Source: CAVWCW01 sp963753615
GTDB lineage: Bacteria > Pseudomonadota > Gammaproteobacteria > Chromatiales > Chromatiaceae
Length of the DNA: 64,000 bases
Direction: 5' to 3'
Assembly: GCA_963753615.1 (NCBI GenBank)
Contig: CAVWCW010000021.1
Coordinates: forward strand, 62,001 to 126,000
The position numbers and the translations under genes are program-made. The notes beneath the pieces are model-generated. The model was not told the origin of the DNA and searched no databases. It saw only the letters and a list, made by a program, of their open reading frames with translations. Shown here piece after piece: positions 10,318 to 22,935 of the stretch (positions are counted from its first letter, which is position 1; each line of letters starts with the position of its first letter).

Positions 10318-11046
10318 ATGAATCGTATGACCGAAGGGCACACCGTCAAGCGCTTCGACGGCGAGATGACTCGCCTACACGGGCTGGTGCTGGAGCTGGG
10401 GCGTGGCGTTGTATCTCAGATCGAGCAGGCGGTCGCCACCCTGAAGAACGAGGACCCGGAGGCCGCGCGCAAGGTCGTCGATCGCGACCGGGAGATCAAC
10501 CAGCTCGACATCCAGGCCGAGGAGGAACTGGTCAAACTGCTCGCCACCCGCCACCCCATGGCCCGGGACCTGCGCGAGCTGATCACCGTCAACCACATGG
10601 TGCGGGACCTGGAGCGGGTAGGGGACCAGGCGCGCAAGATCGCCCAGCTCACGGTGCACTTCTACGACAACGACGCCAGTCCGCCCAACGCTCAGATCCT
10701 GCGCGATATCGTCGCCATGGCCGACTACGTCGGACCGATGGTGGCCGAGGCGGTCGAGGCCTTCGACCAACTGGACCTGGACCTGGCCCTGGCGGTGATG
10801 CGCAAGGATCTGGAACTGGAGGCCGAGTTCCGCTCCGCCCTGCGCCGCCAATCCACCTTCCTGATGGAAGACGCCCGCAGCGTCGGTCACGTCATCGACG
10901 TGGTACTGGCCCTGCGGGCACTGGAGCGCATCGGCGGCTATGCCAAGAACATCGGCGGTTACGTGATTTTCCTGGTCACCGCCAAGGATGTGCGCCACGA
11001 TTCCCTGGAAGCGGTGGAGGCCCGGATACGCGCCGAGCGGGTCTGA
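10318..11046 (+). CDS. phoU: Phosphate signalling protein PhoU
   Basis: Cytosolic negative regulator that links Pst activity to PhoR and so keeps the regulon off in phosphate excess. The 242-residue protein is all helical with two PhoU repeats. The metal-binding signatures are visible as DREINQLDIQAEEE in the first repeat, with its partner helix LERVGDQARKIAQ, and ALERIGGYAKNIGGYV in the second. GGGAGA precedes the ATG. It closes the phoBR-pst cluster; the next gene, for a giant surface protein, has its own leader. Confidence 0.95.
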   Translation: MNRMTEGHTVKRFDGEMTRLHGLVLELGRGVVSQIEQAVATLKNEDPEAARKVVDRDREINQLDIQAEEELVKLLATRHPMARDLRELITVNHMVRDLERVGDQARKIAQLTVHFYDNDASPPNAQILRDIVAMADYVGPMVAEAVEAFDQLDLDLALAVMRKDLELEAEFRSALRRQSTFLMEDARSVGHVIDVVLALRALERIGGYAKNIGGYVIFLVTAKDVRHDSLEAVEARIRAERV

Positions 11047-11161
11047 GGCCGAGGGAATTCCGCGGCGAATTTCGACTGTTCGGCGCGGCCCGCAGCGCGG
11101 CGTGCCCGCAACCATAGTCGTGCCCTCTGGCAGTTCGGCGATTCGGTGTTACACTTCGTCC

Positions 11162-14100
11162 ATGCTCCGCGTGCTCCGAGTGCGGAGAAAAGGCCGAAAT
11201 GAACTAGAGCCTGGCGGGCGTTTTCGAATCCCCCTTTTGCCGCCGGGAACCGCCGATGATTGCTTGCCGCTTGCTCGGGCTCCGCCTTTGTTTATCCGCT
11301 CCACCCGCAAACCGGGGCGGCTGGCCAGGCACCTGGCGGCGCTGGCCCTGCTCCTGCCGGGGGCAGGCCTCGCCGATCCCGGCCTGCTGAAATCCTTCGT
11401 GCCCGCGAGCATCGGTCCGGGGAGTAGCCAGCACCCTGGTGATTCAGCTCGACAACCTATCTGACGACCAAACCAATCCGGATCCGCCTCCGGTACGCGG
11501 ACTGACGTTTACCGACGACCTGCCGTCGGATGTCTTTCTGGCCAGCCCGGCCAATGCCCGGACCGACTGCACGGGCGCGGTGGTCACCGCGCCGGACGGT
11601 GGCGCCAGGATCGAGTTCTCCGGCGGCCAACTGCCCGTTGACGGCAGTTGCCAGCTCTCGGTCGATGTTACCAGTGCGGTCGTCGGCACCCATACCAACA
11701 GCATATTCGAGCTCACTTGGGAAGGCGGAGGAACAGAGTTCAATGCCAGCGCCGATTTGACTGTCAGTGAGGCGCTGCCGGGATTCAGAAAGACCTTCGC
11801 GCCCGGTTCCATTCCCCTCGGCGGCACCAGCCAGTTGACTTTGACCGTCGACAATACGGCCAACCCGGAAGGTCTGGGCAGCTTCAGCTTCACCGATAAC
11901 CTACCGGCCGGGATGGTTGTCGCGACCCCGTCCAATGCCGCGACCGACTGCGGCAATCCGCAGTTCCCGCCGACGCTTACCGCCGTCTCCGGAACCGGCT
12001 TGGTTTCTCTGTTCGCGAACGGCTTTTTACCGTCTTTTCCGGCCCTGCCCGCCGGAGCCAGTTGCACGGTCACTGTCGATGTCACCACCAATGCCACGGG
12101 CGCGTTCGAGAACATCACCGGTGAACTCTTGATTCCCCCCTCTGGATCGGCCGGCTTCGCCTCCGCCTTGCTCGAGGTGCCGCGGGAGTATCTGGTCAAG
12201 TCGTTCGTCGACGATCCGGTCCCGCCGGGCGGCACCGTGACCCTGGAGTTCACGGTCACCAACCTGTCGCGGGACGGCACCGCCACGGATATCGCTTTCA
12301 ATGACGATCTGGAGGTGGTGCTGGCGGGGTTGGCCCCGGACGGCCCCCTGCCCACCTTGCCCTGCGGCACCGGTTCCGCCCTCGACTTCACAGCCGGGGT
12401 GCTCAGCCTGGATGCCGGCACCCTGGCGCCGGGGGCCTCCTGCAGCTTCGGCGTCCCGCTGCTGGTGCCGGCGGGCGCGGCCGCAGGCGGGTTCACGAAT
12501 ACCACCGATCCGCTCACCGCCCTGATCGACGGCACGCCGGTGGTGGCCAATACCGCCACCGACATCCTCCGGGTGCAGGCGGTGCCGATTCTCACAAAAG
12601 AATTCCTCGGCGATCCGGTGGGCGCCGGAGGTACGGTGACCCTGGAGTTCACGGTTACCAACACCAACCCGGACTTGAGTCTCGATGAAATCGCCTTCGT
12701 CGACGAACTCACCAGCTTCCTCCCGTTTCCCGTCTCCGTGACCCTGCCTGCGGCTGGTTTCTGCGGGCCTTCGTCCTCAATGGCACTGGTCAGTCTCGGA
12801 ACGGACAGGCAGGGCCTACAGATGACGGAGGGGAGTCTGGCAGCGGCGGGTTCAGCCGGGGACAGCTGCACATTCTCGGTCACGATCGATATCCCCGCGG
12901 GGATGCCGGCAGGCATCTACACTAACACCACCGGCGATATCTCCGGTGAGATCGACACCTGCGACGATGGATGCCTGGAACCGATCTCGGGGCTACCGGC
13001 CAGCGACGATCTGGAGGTGGTCGCGGCACCCAGGCTCACCAAGGCGTTTACCGACGATCCCGCGTTGCCGGGGGCCACCGTCACTCTCGAATTCACCCTC
13101 AGCCACGACGAATTCGCCCCCGGGGACGCCACCGCGATCACCTTCACCGATGACCTCGCCGCCGTCCTCCCCGGCCTCACCGCGACCGGCCTGCCGATGA
13201 CCGATCTCTGTGGCCCCGGCAACGGCTCGCTGGACGGAACGGCCATGGACACCGCGTTGAACTTCAGCGCCACCACCCTGGCACCAGGGGAGACTTGCAG
13301 CTTCAGCGTCACCCTGCAGGTGCCCGATCCGGCAGCGGCTGGCAGTTACCGAACACTACCTCTGGCGTGGTCGCCACGGTACTCGGAGTGACGGCGACCG
13401 GCAATGCCGCCAGCGACGACCTCGACATCGCCGGCCTGACCCTCACCAAGGAATTCATCGACGACCCGGTGCTGCCCGGCGAGACCGCGACCCTGCGCTT
13501 TACCTTGGAGAATGCGCACCCCACCGATGACGCGACCGGCATCATCTTTTTCGACGATCTGGATGCGGCCTTGAACGGTCTGGCGGCCACGGGCCTGCCG
13601 ATTACGGCCTGCGGCGGCACGCTCAGCGGAACCAGCTCGCTCACCTTCAGCGGCGGCAGCCTGGCTGCCGGGGACCCTCCCTGTTCCTTCGACGTGACGG
13701 TCGAGGTTCCCGCCAACGCTGATGACGGCGTCTACACGAACACCACGAGCAATGTTATTGCCACCGTCGGCGCAACTCAGCTCGCCTTGCCACCGGCGAT
13801 CGATGCGCTGACGGTCAACTCCAGCCTGCTGCTGCTGAGTAAGGAATTCACCGACGATCCGGCGACCCCGGGCGGTACCGTCACCATCGAATTCACCCTC
13901 AACAATCTGGATGCTGTCGAGACGATCAGCGATATCGCGTTCACCGACGATCTGGGTGCGGCCTTGAGCGGTCTGGTCGGCCATCGGCCTGCCGATAGCC
14001 GCCTGCGGCGGCACGCTGAGCGGTACCGATACGATCAGCTTGACCGGCGCCAGCCTGGCTCCGGGTGGCTCCTGCTCATTCAGCGCAACACTGATGGTAC

Positions 14101-17100
14101 CCGCGGATGTGCCTCTGGGGACTTCGGTCATCAACACCACCAGTGAGGTGACCGGCCAGATCGGCAATTTTGCGGTCACCGGCGCCCCCGCCATTGACGA
14201 ATTGCTGATCGATTTCCTGGCCTTCTCCAAGTCCTTCGACCGCCCCGTGGTGCCCGGCGACGTCGTAACCCTGAGCTTCAGCATTCAGAACCTCGATGCC
14301 TCCAACCCGGTCTCCGCTATGGGTTTCAGCGACGACCTGAACGCGGTGATGCCGGGCCTGGTTGCGATCGGTCTGCCGATGGCTGACGTTTGCGGCTCCG
14401 GTTCCCAATTGGCAGGTGACTCGTTCCTTACCCTGAGCGGGGGTAGCTTGCTTCCGGGGGGCTCGTGTACCTTCAGCGTCGACCTGCAACTGCCCGCGGA
14501 GGCCGCTCCGGGGACCTACCCCAACATCACCAGCGAATTGCTGGTGTCGGGACTCCCCTACAGCAACCCGGCCAGCGCCGATCTCGAGGTACTGGCCCCG
14601 GCCAGTATCGTCATTGTCAAAGACACCGCACCGGCAGGCGCCACCGGTTTCGCCTTTACCAGCAGCCTCGACGCCGCCGGCTTCACCCTGGATGACGGTC
14701 AGGAGCAGCGGTTCGACGGCCTGTACCCGGGCAGCTATTCAGTTACGGAGATCGTGCCGGCAGGCTGGGATTTGACGGATCTGACTTGCTCCGATCCCAC
14801 CGAGGACAGCATCACCATGGGCGCTACGGCCGATATCGAACTCGCGGTCGGCGAAACCGTCACCTGCACCTATACCAATACCCAGCGCGGCAGCATCGTG
14901 ATCGAAAAGGTCACCGAGCCGGCCGGTGCTGCGGGTTTCGCGTTCAGCGACAATATCGTCGAACCCAATAGTTTCAGCCTCGATGACGGGCAGTCTCAGA
15001 CCTTCAGCGACCTGCTTCCCGGGAGCTATACCGTCAGCGAGACAGTGCCGGCAGGCTGGGATCTGAGCAACCTCAGTTGCGTCGATGCCAGCGGCGGCAC
15101 GACCACCGACGGTGCCACGGCCAGCATCGACTTGGCCCCCGGCGAGACGGTGACCTGCACCTTTACCAACACCCAGCAGGGCGCCATCGTGGTCGAGAAG
15201 CAGACCCTGCCGGACGGTTCCCCGGCCAGTTTCAGTTTCAGCGGCGACGCCAGCGGCAGCATCGGCGACGGCGGGCAGATCGTCGTCAGCGGGTTGGCGC
15301 CCGGGACCTATACCAGCACCGAGGCGGTGCCGGCGGGCTGGGACCTGACCGGGATCGCCTGCGACGACAGCAACAGCAGCGGCGATGTCGGCACCGCCAC
15401 CGCGACCTTCCAGGTAGAGCCCGGCGAGACGGTGACCTGTGTGTTCACCGATACCCAGCAGGGCGGCATTGTGGTGGAGAAGCAGACCCTGCCGGACGGC
15501 GCCCCCGACAGCTTCGGCTTCAGCGGCGATGCGGTGGGCACGATTGCCGACGGCGGCACGATTTCCGTCTCCAACTTGGTGCCCGGCACCTATACCAGCA
15601 CCGAAGCAGCCCTGTCTGGTTGGGATCTGACAGACATCAGCTGCGACGACAGCCAACAGCAGCGGCGATCTTGGAACGGCCACCGCAACCTTCAACGTGG
15701 AACCGGGCGAGACCGTGAAATGCACCTTCACCAATACCCAGCAGGGCTCCATTGTGGTGGAGAAGCAGACCCTGCCGGACGGCGCCCCCGACAGCTTCGA
15801 CTTCACCGGCGACGCGGCCGGCACGATCGCCGACGGTGGCACCATCACCGTTAGCGGTCTAGCACCCGGCAGCTATACGTCGACCGAGACGGTGCCGGCG
15901 GGCTGGGACCTGAGCGGCATCTCCTGCGACGACACCGACAGCGGCGGCGACCTGGGAACGGCCACTGTGACCTTCAATGTCGAGCCCGGCGAGACGGTGC
16001 GGTGTACCTTCACCAACGTCCAGCAGGGCAGCATCGTTATCAGCAAGTCCACCGAGCCGAGCGGCGGTGTCGGGTTCGGCTTCAGCGACGATATCGTGGA
16101 GCCGGGCAGCTTCGTGCTCGATCATGCCGAGTCCATGGTCTTCGACAATGTCTCTCCGGGCAGCTACCTGGTGGTCGAGGACGACCCGAGCGGACTCGGT
16201 TACGCCCTGACCGGCTTGACCTGCACCGACAGCGATGGCGGGGGATTGCCCTCGGAGATCGTGCTTCCGACCCGCAGCGTGGCCATAAACCTCGATCCCG
16301 GCGAAACCGTGAGCTGTAGCTTCACCAACGAGTATGCCGGTGCGATCAAGGTCGAAAAGGCCACCAACGGCTTCGACGCCGACCTGCCGCCGGGACCGAC
16401 CCTGGTGGTGGGCGACACGGTGAGCTGGACCTACCAGGTCAGCAATACCGGCATCGAAACCTTGACCGACATCCTGGTCACCGACGATCAGGTTGGCGTG
16501 ATCGACTGTCCCCAGACCTCCCTGGCACCGGGCGAAACCATGCTTTGCGCCGCCCAAGGGGTGGTGATGGCCGGTTCCTACAGCAACCTGGCGATCGCCA
16601 GCGGTCTGCTGTTCCTTGAGCAGGTGGTAACCAACGCCGATCCCAGCCACTACTTCGGCGTCACCGAGCAGGTGTTGGCGCTGGAGAAGCTGACCAACGG
16701 CGAGGACGCGGACCTTGCCCCCGGTCCCGTGCTGGCGGTCGGAGATCCGGTGACCTGGAGCTATCAGGTGAGCAACACGGGCAGCGAGACCCTGGACCAA
16801 GTGACCGTCAGCGACGATCAGGGCTTAGCCGTTGTCTGTCCCCAGACGCAGCTGGCGCCGAGCGAGAGTATGACCTGCACGGCCACCGGCTTTGCGGAGC
16901 CCGGCCAGTACGCCAATGTCGGTATCGCCAGCGCCCAGACCCCTGCCGGGAGCCAGGTACTGGCAAGCGATCCCAGTCATTACTTCGGACAAGTGGTGCA
17001 GATCGAAAAGACCACCAATGGCGAGGATGCCGATACCGCGCCTGGACCGGTGCTGCCGGTGGGCACGCCGGTGCAATGGATCTACACCATCAGCAACCCG

Positions 17101-20100
17101 GGACCCGAGGCGCTGACCGGCATCCTGGTCAGCGACGATCAGGGGTTGGCGGTCGATTGTCCGGCGACCGATCTGGCGCCGCGAGGCATCATGATCTGCA
17201 CCGCCAGCGGAATTGCCGAGCCTGGTCAGTACGCCAACGTCGGCAGCGTCAGCGCCCAGTTGCCTGGAGGCGGCAGCGTGGTCGCCGCCGACCCTAGCCA
17301 TTACTTCGGCCAGGTGCTGCAGTTGGAAAAGACCACCAACGGCATCGACGCCGATACCGCGCCTGGGCCCTTCCTTGAAATTGGGGCCCCGGTGACCTGG
17401 GAATATCTGGTCACCAACCTGGGCTCCGAGCTGCTTTCGAATGTCAGCGTGGTGGACGATCAAGGCGTAGCGGTGAGCTGTCCTGCTACGACGCTTGATC
17501 CGGGGCAGACCATGACCTGCAGCGGTCAGGGGACGGTAGAGGCCGGCCAGTATGCCAACCTGGGCAGTGCCACTGCCCTGAGCCCGGATGAGACCCTGCT
17601 CGAGGCGGCAGATCCCAGCCACTACTTCGGCCAGGTGTTGCGCATCGAGAAGCTGACCAACGGCGAGGACGCGGACATCGCCCCGGGGCCCAGCCTCACG
17701 GTGGGCGCCGCGGTCACCTGGACCTATGAGATCAGCAACCTGGGCAGCGAGACCCTGAGCAATGTCAGCGTCAGCGACGACCAGGGTGTCCTGGTGGATT
17801 GCCCGCAGACGCTGCTGGCCGCCGGCGAGTCCATGACCTGCAGCGCCAGCGGTGTGGTGCAGGCAGGCCAGTACGCCAATCTGGGTACGGTCACTGCGAC
17901 CCTGCCGGGCGGCGAGATCCCGCCGGGTGGCGGCGAGCCGACCGATGGGCTGAGCCTCAGCGCCTCCGACCCCAGCCATTATTTCGGCCAGCCCCTGGTG
18001 CTGGAGAAGGCCACCAACGGGGAGGACGCGGATGTCGCGCCCGGTCCCTCAGTTCTGGTGGGGTCCGACATCAGCTGGACCTATCAGGTTACCAATCTGG
18101 CCAGTGTTGCAGTTGCCAATGTCAGCGTGAGCGACGATCAGGGGGTGGCGGTAAGCTGCCCGGCCGACAGCCTTGCACCCGGCGCGTCCATGACCTGCAC
18201 CGGTTCGGGCACCGCCGTGACCGGGCAGTACGCCAATCTTGGGCAGGTCACCGCCGAGTTGCCGGACAGCACCCGCGTGGAGGCTTCCGACCCCAGCCAC
18301 TATTTCGGCGAGAACGCCGCCATCGACCTGGAGAAGTTCACCAACGGAGAGAATGCGGACGCTGCGCCGGGTCCGGTCATTCCGGCGGGGGATGCCGTTT
18401 CCTGGACCTATCTGGTCACCAACATCGGCGACGTGGGCCTGGTGGAGATCGCCGTCAGCGACGATCAGGGCGTGGCGGTGTCTTGCCCCGGCACGACCCT
18501 GGGCGTGGGTGAGCAGATGACCTGCACCGGATCTGGCATCGCCCAGTCCGGCCAGTATGCCAACCTTGGCAGCGTCGGTGCCCTGTCCGAAGGCGATATT
18601 CCCGTGGCCGACTCGGATCCCAGCCATTACTTTGGCGAGACCGGCACCATTGTTATCGCGAAGCTCACCAACCCTGGGGGCGGCAGCGGCTTCGACTTCA
18701 GCGAGGATATCCAAGGCGTCGGTTTCAGTCTGAACGACGGCGAGACCACGAGCTTCGAGCAGGTGGCGCCCGGCACTTATTCGGTGACTGAATTGGTGCC
18801 GGCGGATTGGGCCCTGACCGACCTGAGCTGTCAGGACCCCAGTGCCGACAGCAGCGTCAACGGCGCCACGGCTACCATCGTGCTTGGGGCCGGCGAGACC
18901 GTGACCTGCACCTTCACCAATACCGCCCTCGGCAGCATCCTGATCGAGAAGGCCACCGCACCCGAAGGCGGGACCGGTTTCGATTTCGCGAGCGATATCG
19001 AAGACAACGGCTTCAGCCTCGACGACGGTCAGGTCAAGAGCTTCTCCGACCTGCTGCCGGGCAGCTACAGCGTCACCGAACTGGTGCCCGCCGGTTGGGA
19101 CTTGAGCGGGATCTCCTGCGACGATCCCAGCGGCGACAGCGGCGGCGATGGCGCCACCGCGCTGATCGGACTGGCCGCGGGTGAGACCGTGCGCTGCACC
19201 TTCAGCAATGCGCAACGCGGCGGCATCGTGATCGAGAAGACCAGCGATCCGGCCGGGGGGACCGGCTTCGAGTTCAGTCACGACATCGACGAGAATGGCA
19301 GCTTTACCCTGGATGACGGCGGCAGCCTGAGCTTCGCCGACCTGCCCGCCGGCCTCTACACCGTCACCGAGGCGGTGCCGCAGGGTTGGGTGCTGTTGGA
19401 CCTGGTCTGCGAGGATCCCAGCGGCGGCACTGAGCGTCTGGGCTCGGCGGCCCTGATCGATCTGGCGCCCGGGGAGATGGTGACTTGCAGTTTCGGCAAT
19501 GTCGCCGCCCTGATCGAGATCACCAAGACCGCTCTGAGCACCCCGGTCACCGTCGGCGAAACCGCCGCGTTCACGATTGCACTGCGGAACTCCGGTTTGG
19601 TTACGCTGAGCAACCTGATGGTGAGCGATCCGCTGAGCCCGGACTGCACCCGCGCGGCCGGCGAGTTGCCGGACCTGGCTCCGGGCGCCTCCACATCCTA
19701 CGACTGCAGCAGTGAGCCGCTGTTCGGGGATCTGCAGAACCAGGCGACCGTCACCGCGGACGTGCCGGAAGGCCCCCCGGTCAGCGCCAGCGCCAGCGCC
19801 TTGGTGGAGGTCATCGCGCCTCAGGTGGAGATCGACAAGCAGGCCGCCGCGACCCAGATCCTGGCCGGCGAGATTGCCGTTTTCACTATCAGTATCCACA
19901 ATCCCGGGGACAGCCCGCTGATCGACGTCCAGGTGCTCGACGATTTGACGCCGGACTGCGTCACGGGAACTGGGCAGCCTGCCCGACCTGGCTCCCGGGG
20001 CGACCTTGAGCTACGACTGCGCCACCGACCCCCTTGGCGAGGACCTGGAGAATCTCGCTCAGGTGCTGGCGTTCAACGCTGCGCGGGAGGAGGTCAGCGC

Positions 20101-22828
20101 CTCCGCAACCGCGCTGGTGCAGGTGATTCAGCCCCTGGCGCTGACCAAAACCCCAAGCGAGCAGGAGATCCTGGCCGGGGACAGCGCCGTCTTTACGCTG
20201 ACCATCAGTAACCCCGGCGCAGTGGAAAAGACCAATCTGCTGGTCGAGGACCCGCTGGTTCCGGCCTGCGGTTTTGCCTTGGACAGCCTCGCCCCTGGAG
20301 CCAGCGTCTCCCAAAGCTGCGAGAGCGGCCCCTTGTTTGCCGACCTGACCAATCGGGCCAGCGCCACCGCGGACAGCCCGGCGGGCCCGGTGGCGGCCTC
20401 CGCCACCGCCTTGGTAACCGTGCTGCAGCCGAGCGTCGGCATCGCCAAGACGCCGGAGGCCCAGTTGGTAAACCTCGGAGAAGCCGCGAGCTTCACCATC
20501 ACCCTGAGCAACCCGGGGGACACCACCCTGACCGAACTCGTGGTTTCCGACCCGCTGACGCCGAGTTGCGAACGCGGCCTCGGCGAGCTTGATGCTCTGG
20601 CTCCAGGTGCGTCGGTCTCCTATGCCTGCGCCAGCGGACCCCTGGATGCGGGTTTCACGAACCTGGTCAGCGTCAGCGGTTTTGCCGGGGCCCTGCCGGT
20701 GGCGGCCTCAGCCAGCGCCCTGGTGACCCTGCGCCAGCCGATACTGATCGAGAAGTCGCCTGCCGAGCAGTCGGTTCCGATTGGGGCGTCCGCCCAGTTC
20801 ACCATAAACGTCAGCAACCCGGGTGAGGATCTGAAGACCGGAGTGCGGGTGGAAGACCCCCTGAGCCCGGATTGTGCCCGCGCGACGGGCGAGATACCCG
20901 ATCTGCAGCCCAACGGTGGTGCCTTCACCTACGTCTGTTCCAGCGGCCCCCTGGATCTGGACCTGCTGAACCAGGCGACGGTGATCGCCCAGGGCGCAGA
21001 GGGGCAGGTGAGCGCCTCCGACAGTGCTCTGGCGCTGGTGCTGGAGCCCCTCGTTACCTTCAGCAAAATCGCCCTGGAGCCCCAGATCGAGGCCGGCACC
21101 TCGGCTCGGTTCGGTATCGAAATCGCCAACCCGGGCAGCGAAATCCTGAGCCAGATCTCGGTCTCCGATCCGTTGGCCCCGGACTGTGGACGCGGTGAGA
21201 GCGGCGAAACTCCCGGGTTGCCCCTGGCGGATCTGGCCCCGGGCGAGTCGCTGAGCTATGAGTGCCAAAGCGATCTCCTTTATGCAGACCTGGTGAACGT
21301 GGCGACAGTCAGCGCGCTGGCGGGAACTGAGCTGGTGAGCGCCGAGGCCAGCGCGGCGGTGGACGTAGTGACCCCGATCGAGATCATCAAGGCCCCGGAC
21401 GAGCAACAGGTCCTGGCCGGCGAGAGCGCTCGATTCGAAATTACCCTTAGCAACCCCAGTGCGGTGACCCGCACCGAACTGGCGGTGTCCGACCCCCTGA
21501 CCCCGGACTGCGACCGCGCCATTGGGACCCTGCCAGACCTGGCCCCGGGCGCTACGTTGAGCTACGAATGCCGGACCGGGCCCCTGTTCGCAGGCTTTAC
21601 CAATCAGGCGACCGTCAGCGCCCAGGGCCCCGGCGGCAGTAGCTCCGCCAGCGACTACGCCGAGGTATTGGTGCTGGCCCCGGAGATCGGTATCGTCAAG
21701 GCGCCGCCGGTGCAGTTGGTGGACCCCGGCGCGAGCGCCAGCTTTACGATTACCGTCAGCAATCCCGGCAGCGGGGACTTGCTCTCGGTGCAGGTTACCG
21801 ATGCCGCGACCCCGGATTGCAGCCGCGATCTGGGAGCCCTTCCGCCCGGTGTGTCCGTCAGCTACGACTGCGCCACCGCAGCCCTGGACACCGATTTCAC
21901 CAACCTGGCGCAGGTGGAGGCGGAGTCGCTCGCCGGGGTAGCGGTTAGCGCCGCTGCCAGCGCCTTCGTCAACGTCCTCAATACCATCGAGATCTTTAAG
22001 CTGCCCCAGGAACAGACGTTGCCACCGGGCAGCCAGGCCAGCTTCGAGATCACCCTGGTCAACGAGAGCGACGGCCTGCTCACCAACCTGGCGGTATCCG
22101 ACCCGCTGTCTCCGGACTGCGAACGATCCGTCGGCAGCCTGCCGGATCTCCTGCCCAATGGCGGAAGCTACAGTTACCTGTGCCTGTCGCCGGTGTTGAG
22201 CGCGGATCTGCTGAATGTGGCGACCGTCAGTGCAGATTCCGCGGACGGCCCGGTGAGCGCCACCGCCAGCGCACTGGTTCGGGTGCTGGCGCCCCAGACC
22301 TGCTTTACGGACCAAACCGCCACCAGCAGCGGTGAGGCCACCCTCTGCTTCATCGGCGGCGGGCCGGATTGCGGCTTCGAAGAGGTGGCGTATATCGCGC
22401 TCACGGGCGATCCGTTGTCGCCCCCGGCGGGGAGTGCGCCGGAGGGGTTGTTGTTCCCGCAAGGGTTGGTGGTGCAGCGCATCGGCGATGGCTGTGCCCC
22501 GGGTTTCACCGCCGAATTCTCCTGGGAACTGCCGACCGTCATGCCGGCGGACACCTTGTTGTGGAAGTATGGCCCGACCTCGGACGACCCGAGCCCCCAC
22601 TGGTACTCGCTGCCGACGGTGGTGAACGGCAATGTCATCAGCTTCAGCATCACGGATGGTGCTCGCGGTGACAGCGACCTGGCGGAGAATGGGACCATCG
22701 TCGACCCCGGCGGACCGGCGTCTTCCCAACGGGCTGCGCCATCGCCCATTCCCAGCCTGCATTGGCTGGCGCTGGCGTTGCTGAGCTTGATGCTCGGCTT
22801 GCTGGGCGTCCGGGCTAGGAGGCACTGA
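11162..22828 (+). CDS. Giant multi-repeat surface protein with IPTL-CTERM-like tail (five frameshifts)
   Basis: One reading of about 3,880 residues if five single-base shifts are restored (near 11432, 13349, 13980, 15654 and 19966). At each break the repeat continues in the next frame. An arginine-rich N-terminus and a hydrophobic stretch ending GAGLA look like a signal peptide. The start is uncertain because no good ribosome binding site is seen. About 33 beta-sandwich domains follow in five blocks, most with one conserved cysteine pair. A choice-of-anchor U-like region and a C-terminal IPSLHW motif, hydrophobic helix and RARRH tail suggest processing by an exosortase-like enzyme and display on the envelope. 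No sorting enzyme is encoded nearby. Role inferred: adhesin, matrix or stalk protein. Confidence 0.82.
11384..14603 (+). repeat. Repeat block A: eight KSF/KEF-type domains
   Basis: Eight units of about 125-140 residues, each opening with a K-S/E-F-x-D-x-P-x-x-P-G-G-T pattern. A TFTDDL motif follows, then a cysteine, then a second cysteine in PG-x-S/T-C-S/T-F, and a closing NTT stretch. They resemble DUF11-like repeats of secreted proteins. Three of the gene's five frameshifts fall here. Confidence 0.8.
14604..16341 (+). repeat. Repeat block B: six prealbumin-like (SpaA/Cna-B-type) domains
   Basis: Six units of about 95-105 residues. Each begins IVxEKxTxP and has a G-F/DxFxGD strand, a PGSYT/SxTE motif, PAGWDL, then two cysteines, the second in GETVTCTFTNTQQG. 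This matches the collagen-binding B-like or SpaA fold seen in surface adhesins. One frameshift, near 15654, lies in the fourth unit. Confidence 0.8.
16342..18645 (+). repeat. Repeat block C: seven near-identical SHYFG domains
   Basis: Seven units of about 105-120 residues. The pattern is LEKxTNGEDAD, APGP, VTWxYxVSN, SDDQGVAVxCP, MTCTxxG, GQYANLG and a closing ADPSHYFG. Every unit has the same cysteine pair. The motifs are conserved closely enough to indicate recent expansion or gene conversion within the block. Confidence 0.85.
18646..19503 (+). repeat. Repeat block D: three further prealbumin-like domains
   Basis: Three units of about 95 residues of the same type as block B: xIVIEKxTxPxGGTGF, LDDG, PGSYSVTE, PAGWDL, CxDPSxD and a cysteine in GETVTCTF. 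The type B fold therefore occurs twice in the protein, on either side of block C. Confidence 0.8.
19504..22290 (+). repeat. Repeat block E: nine DUF11-like domains
   Basis: Nine units of about 95-110 residues. The pattern is IxKxP, AGxSAxFTIxxSNPG, LxVSDPLxPDC, LPDLAPGASxSYxC, xLxNxATVSA and SASASALVxVL. Each unit has one cysteine pair. The fifth frameshift, near 19966, falls in the second unit. Confidence 0.82.
22291..22828 (+). other. Choice-of-anchor U-like region and IPTL-CTERM-like sorting tail
   Basis: C-terminal part of the giant gene. The motifs LLWKYGPTSDDPSPHWYSL, VISFSITDGARGD and NGTIVDPGGP match the choice-of-anchor U pattern. The last 28 residues hold IPSLHW, a helix LALALLSLMLGLLG and the basic end RARRH. 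This is the motif, helix and basic-cluster layout of IPTL-CTERM signals, which are known to be handled by exosortase H. Confidence 0.7.
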
Positions 22829-22842
22829 TCTGATGACTATTC

Positions 22843-22866
22843 CCCCGGGGCGGCATTTCCCCGGGG
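22843..22866 (+). terminator. Possible terminator hairpin after the giant gene
   Basis: CCCCGGGG occurs twice, eight bases apart, and can pair as a stem between the giant gene and gltS. There is no downstream T-run, so termination is only suggested. Confidence 0.35.
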
Positions 22867-22935
22867 CGTCTGGTAACATCCTGGCGGCGGCGGGGTGCGC
22901 TCCGTTTCATTCCAGAATCTTTAGCAGGGCCTACG

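Noticed and set aside
11444..22879. Several long minus-strand ORFs opposite the giant repeat gene
   Set aside because: They follow the same repeat period as the sense gene but show no independent motifs, start signals or known domains.
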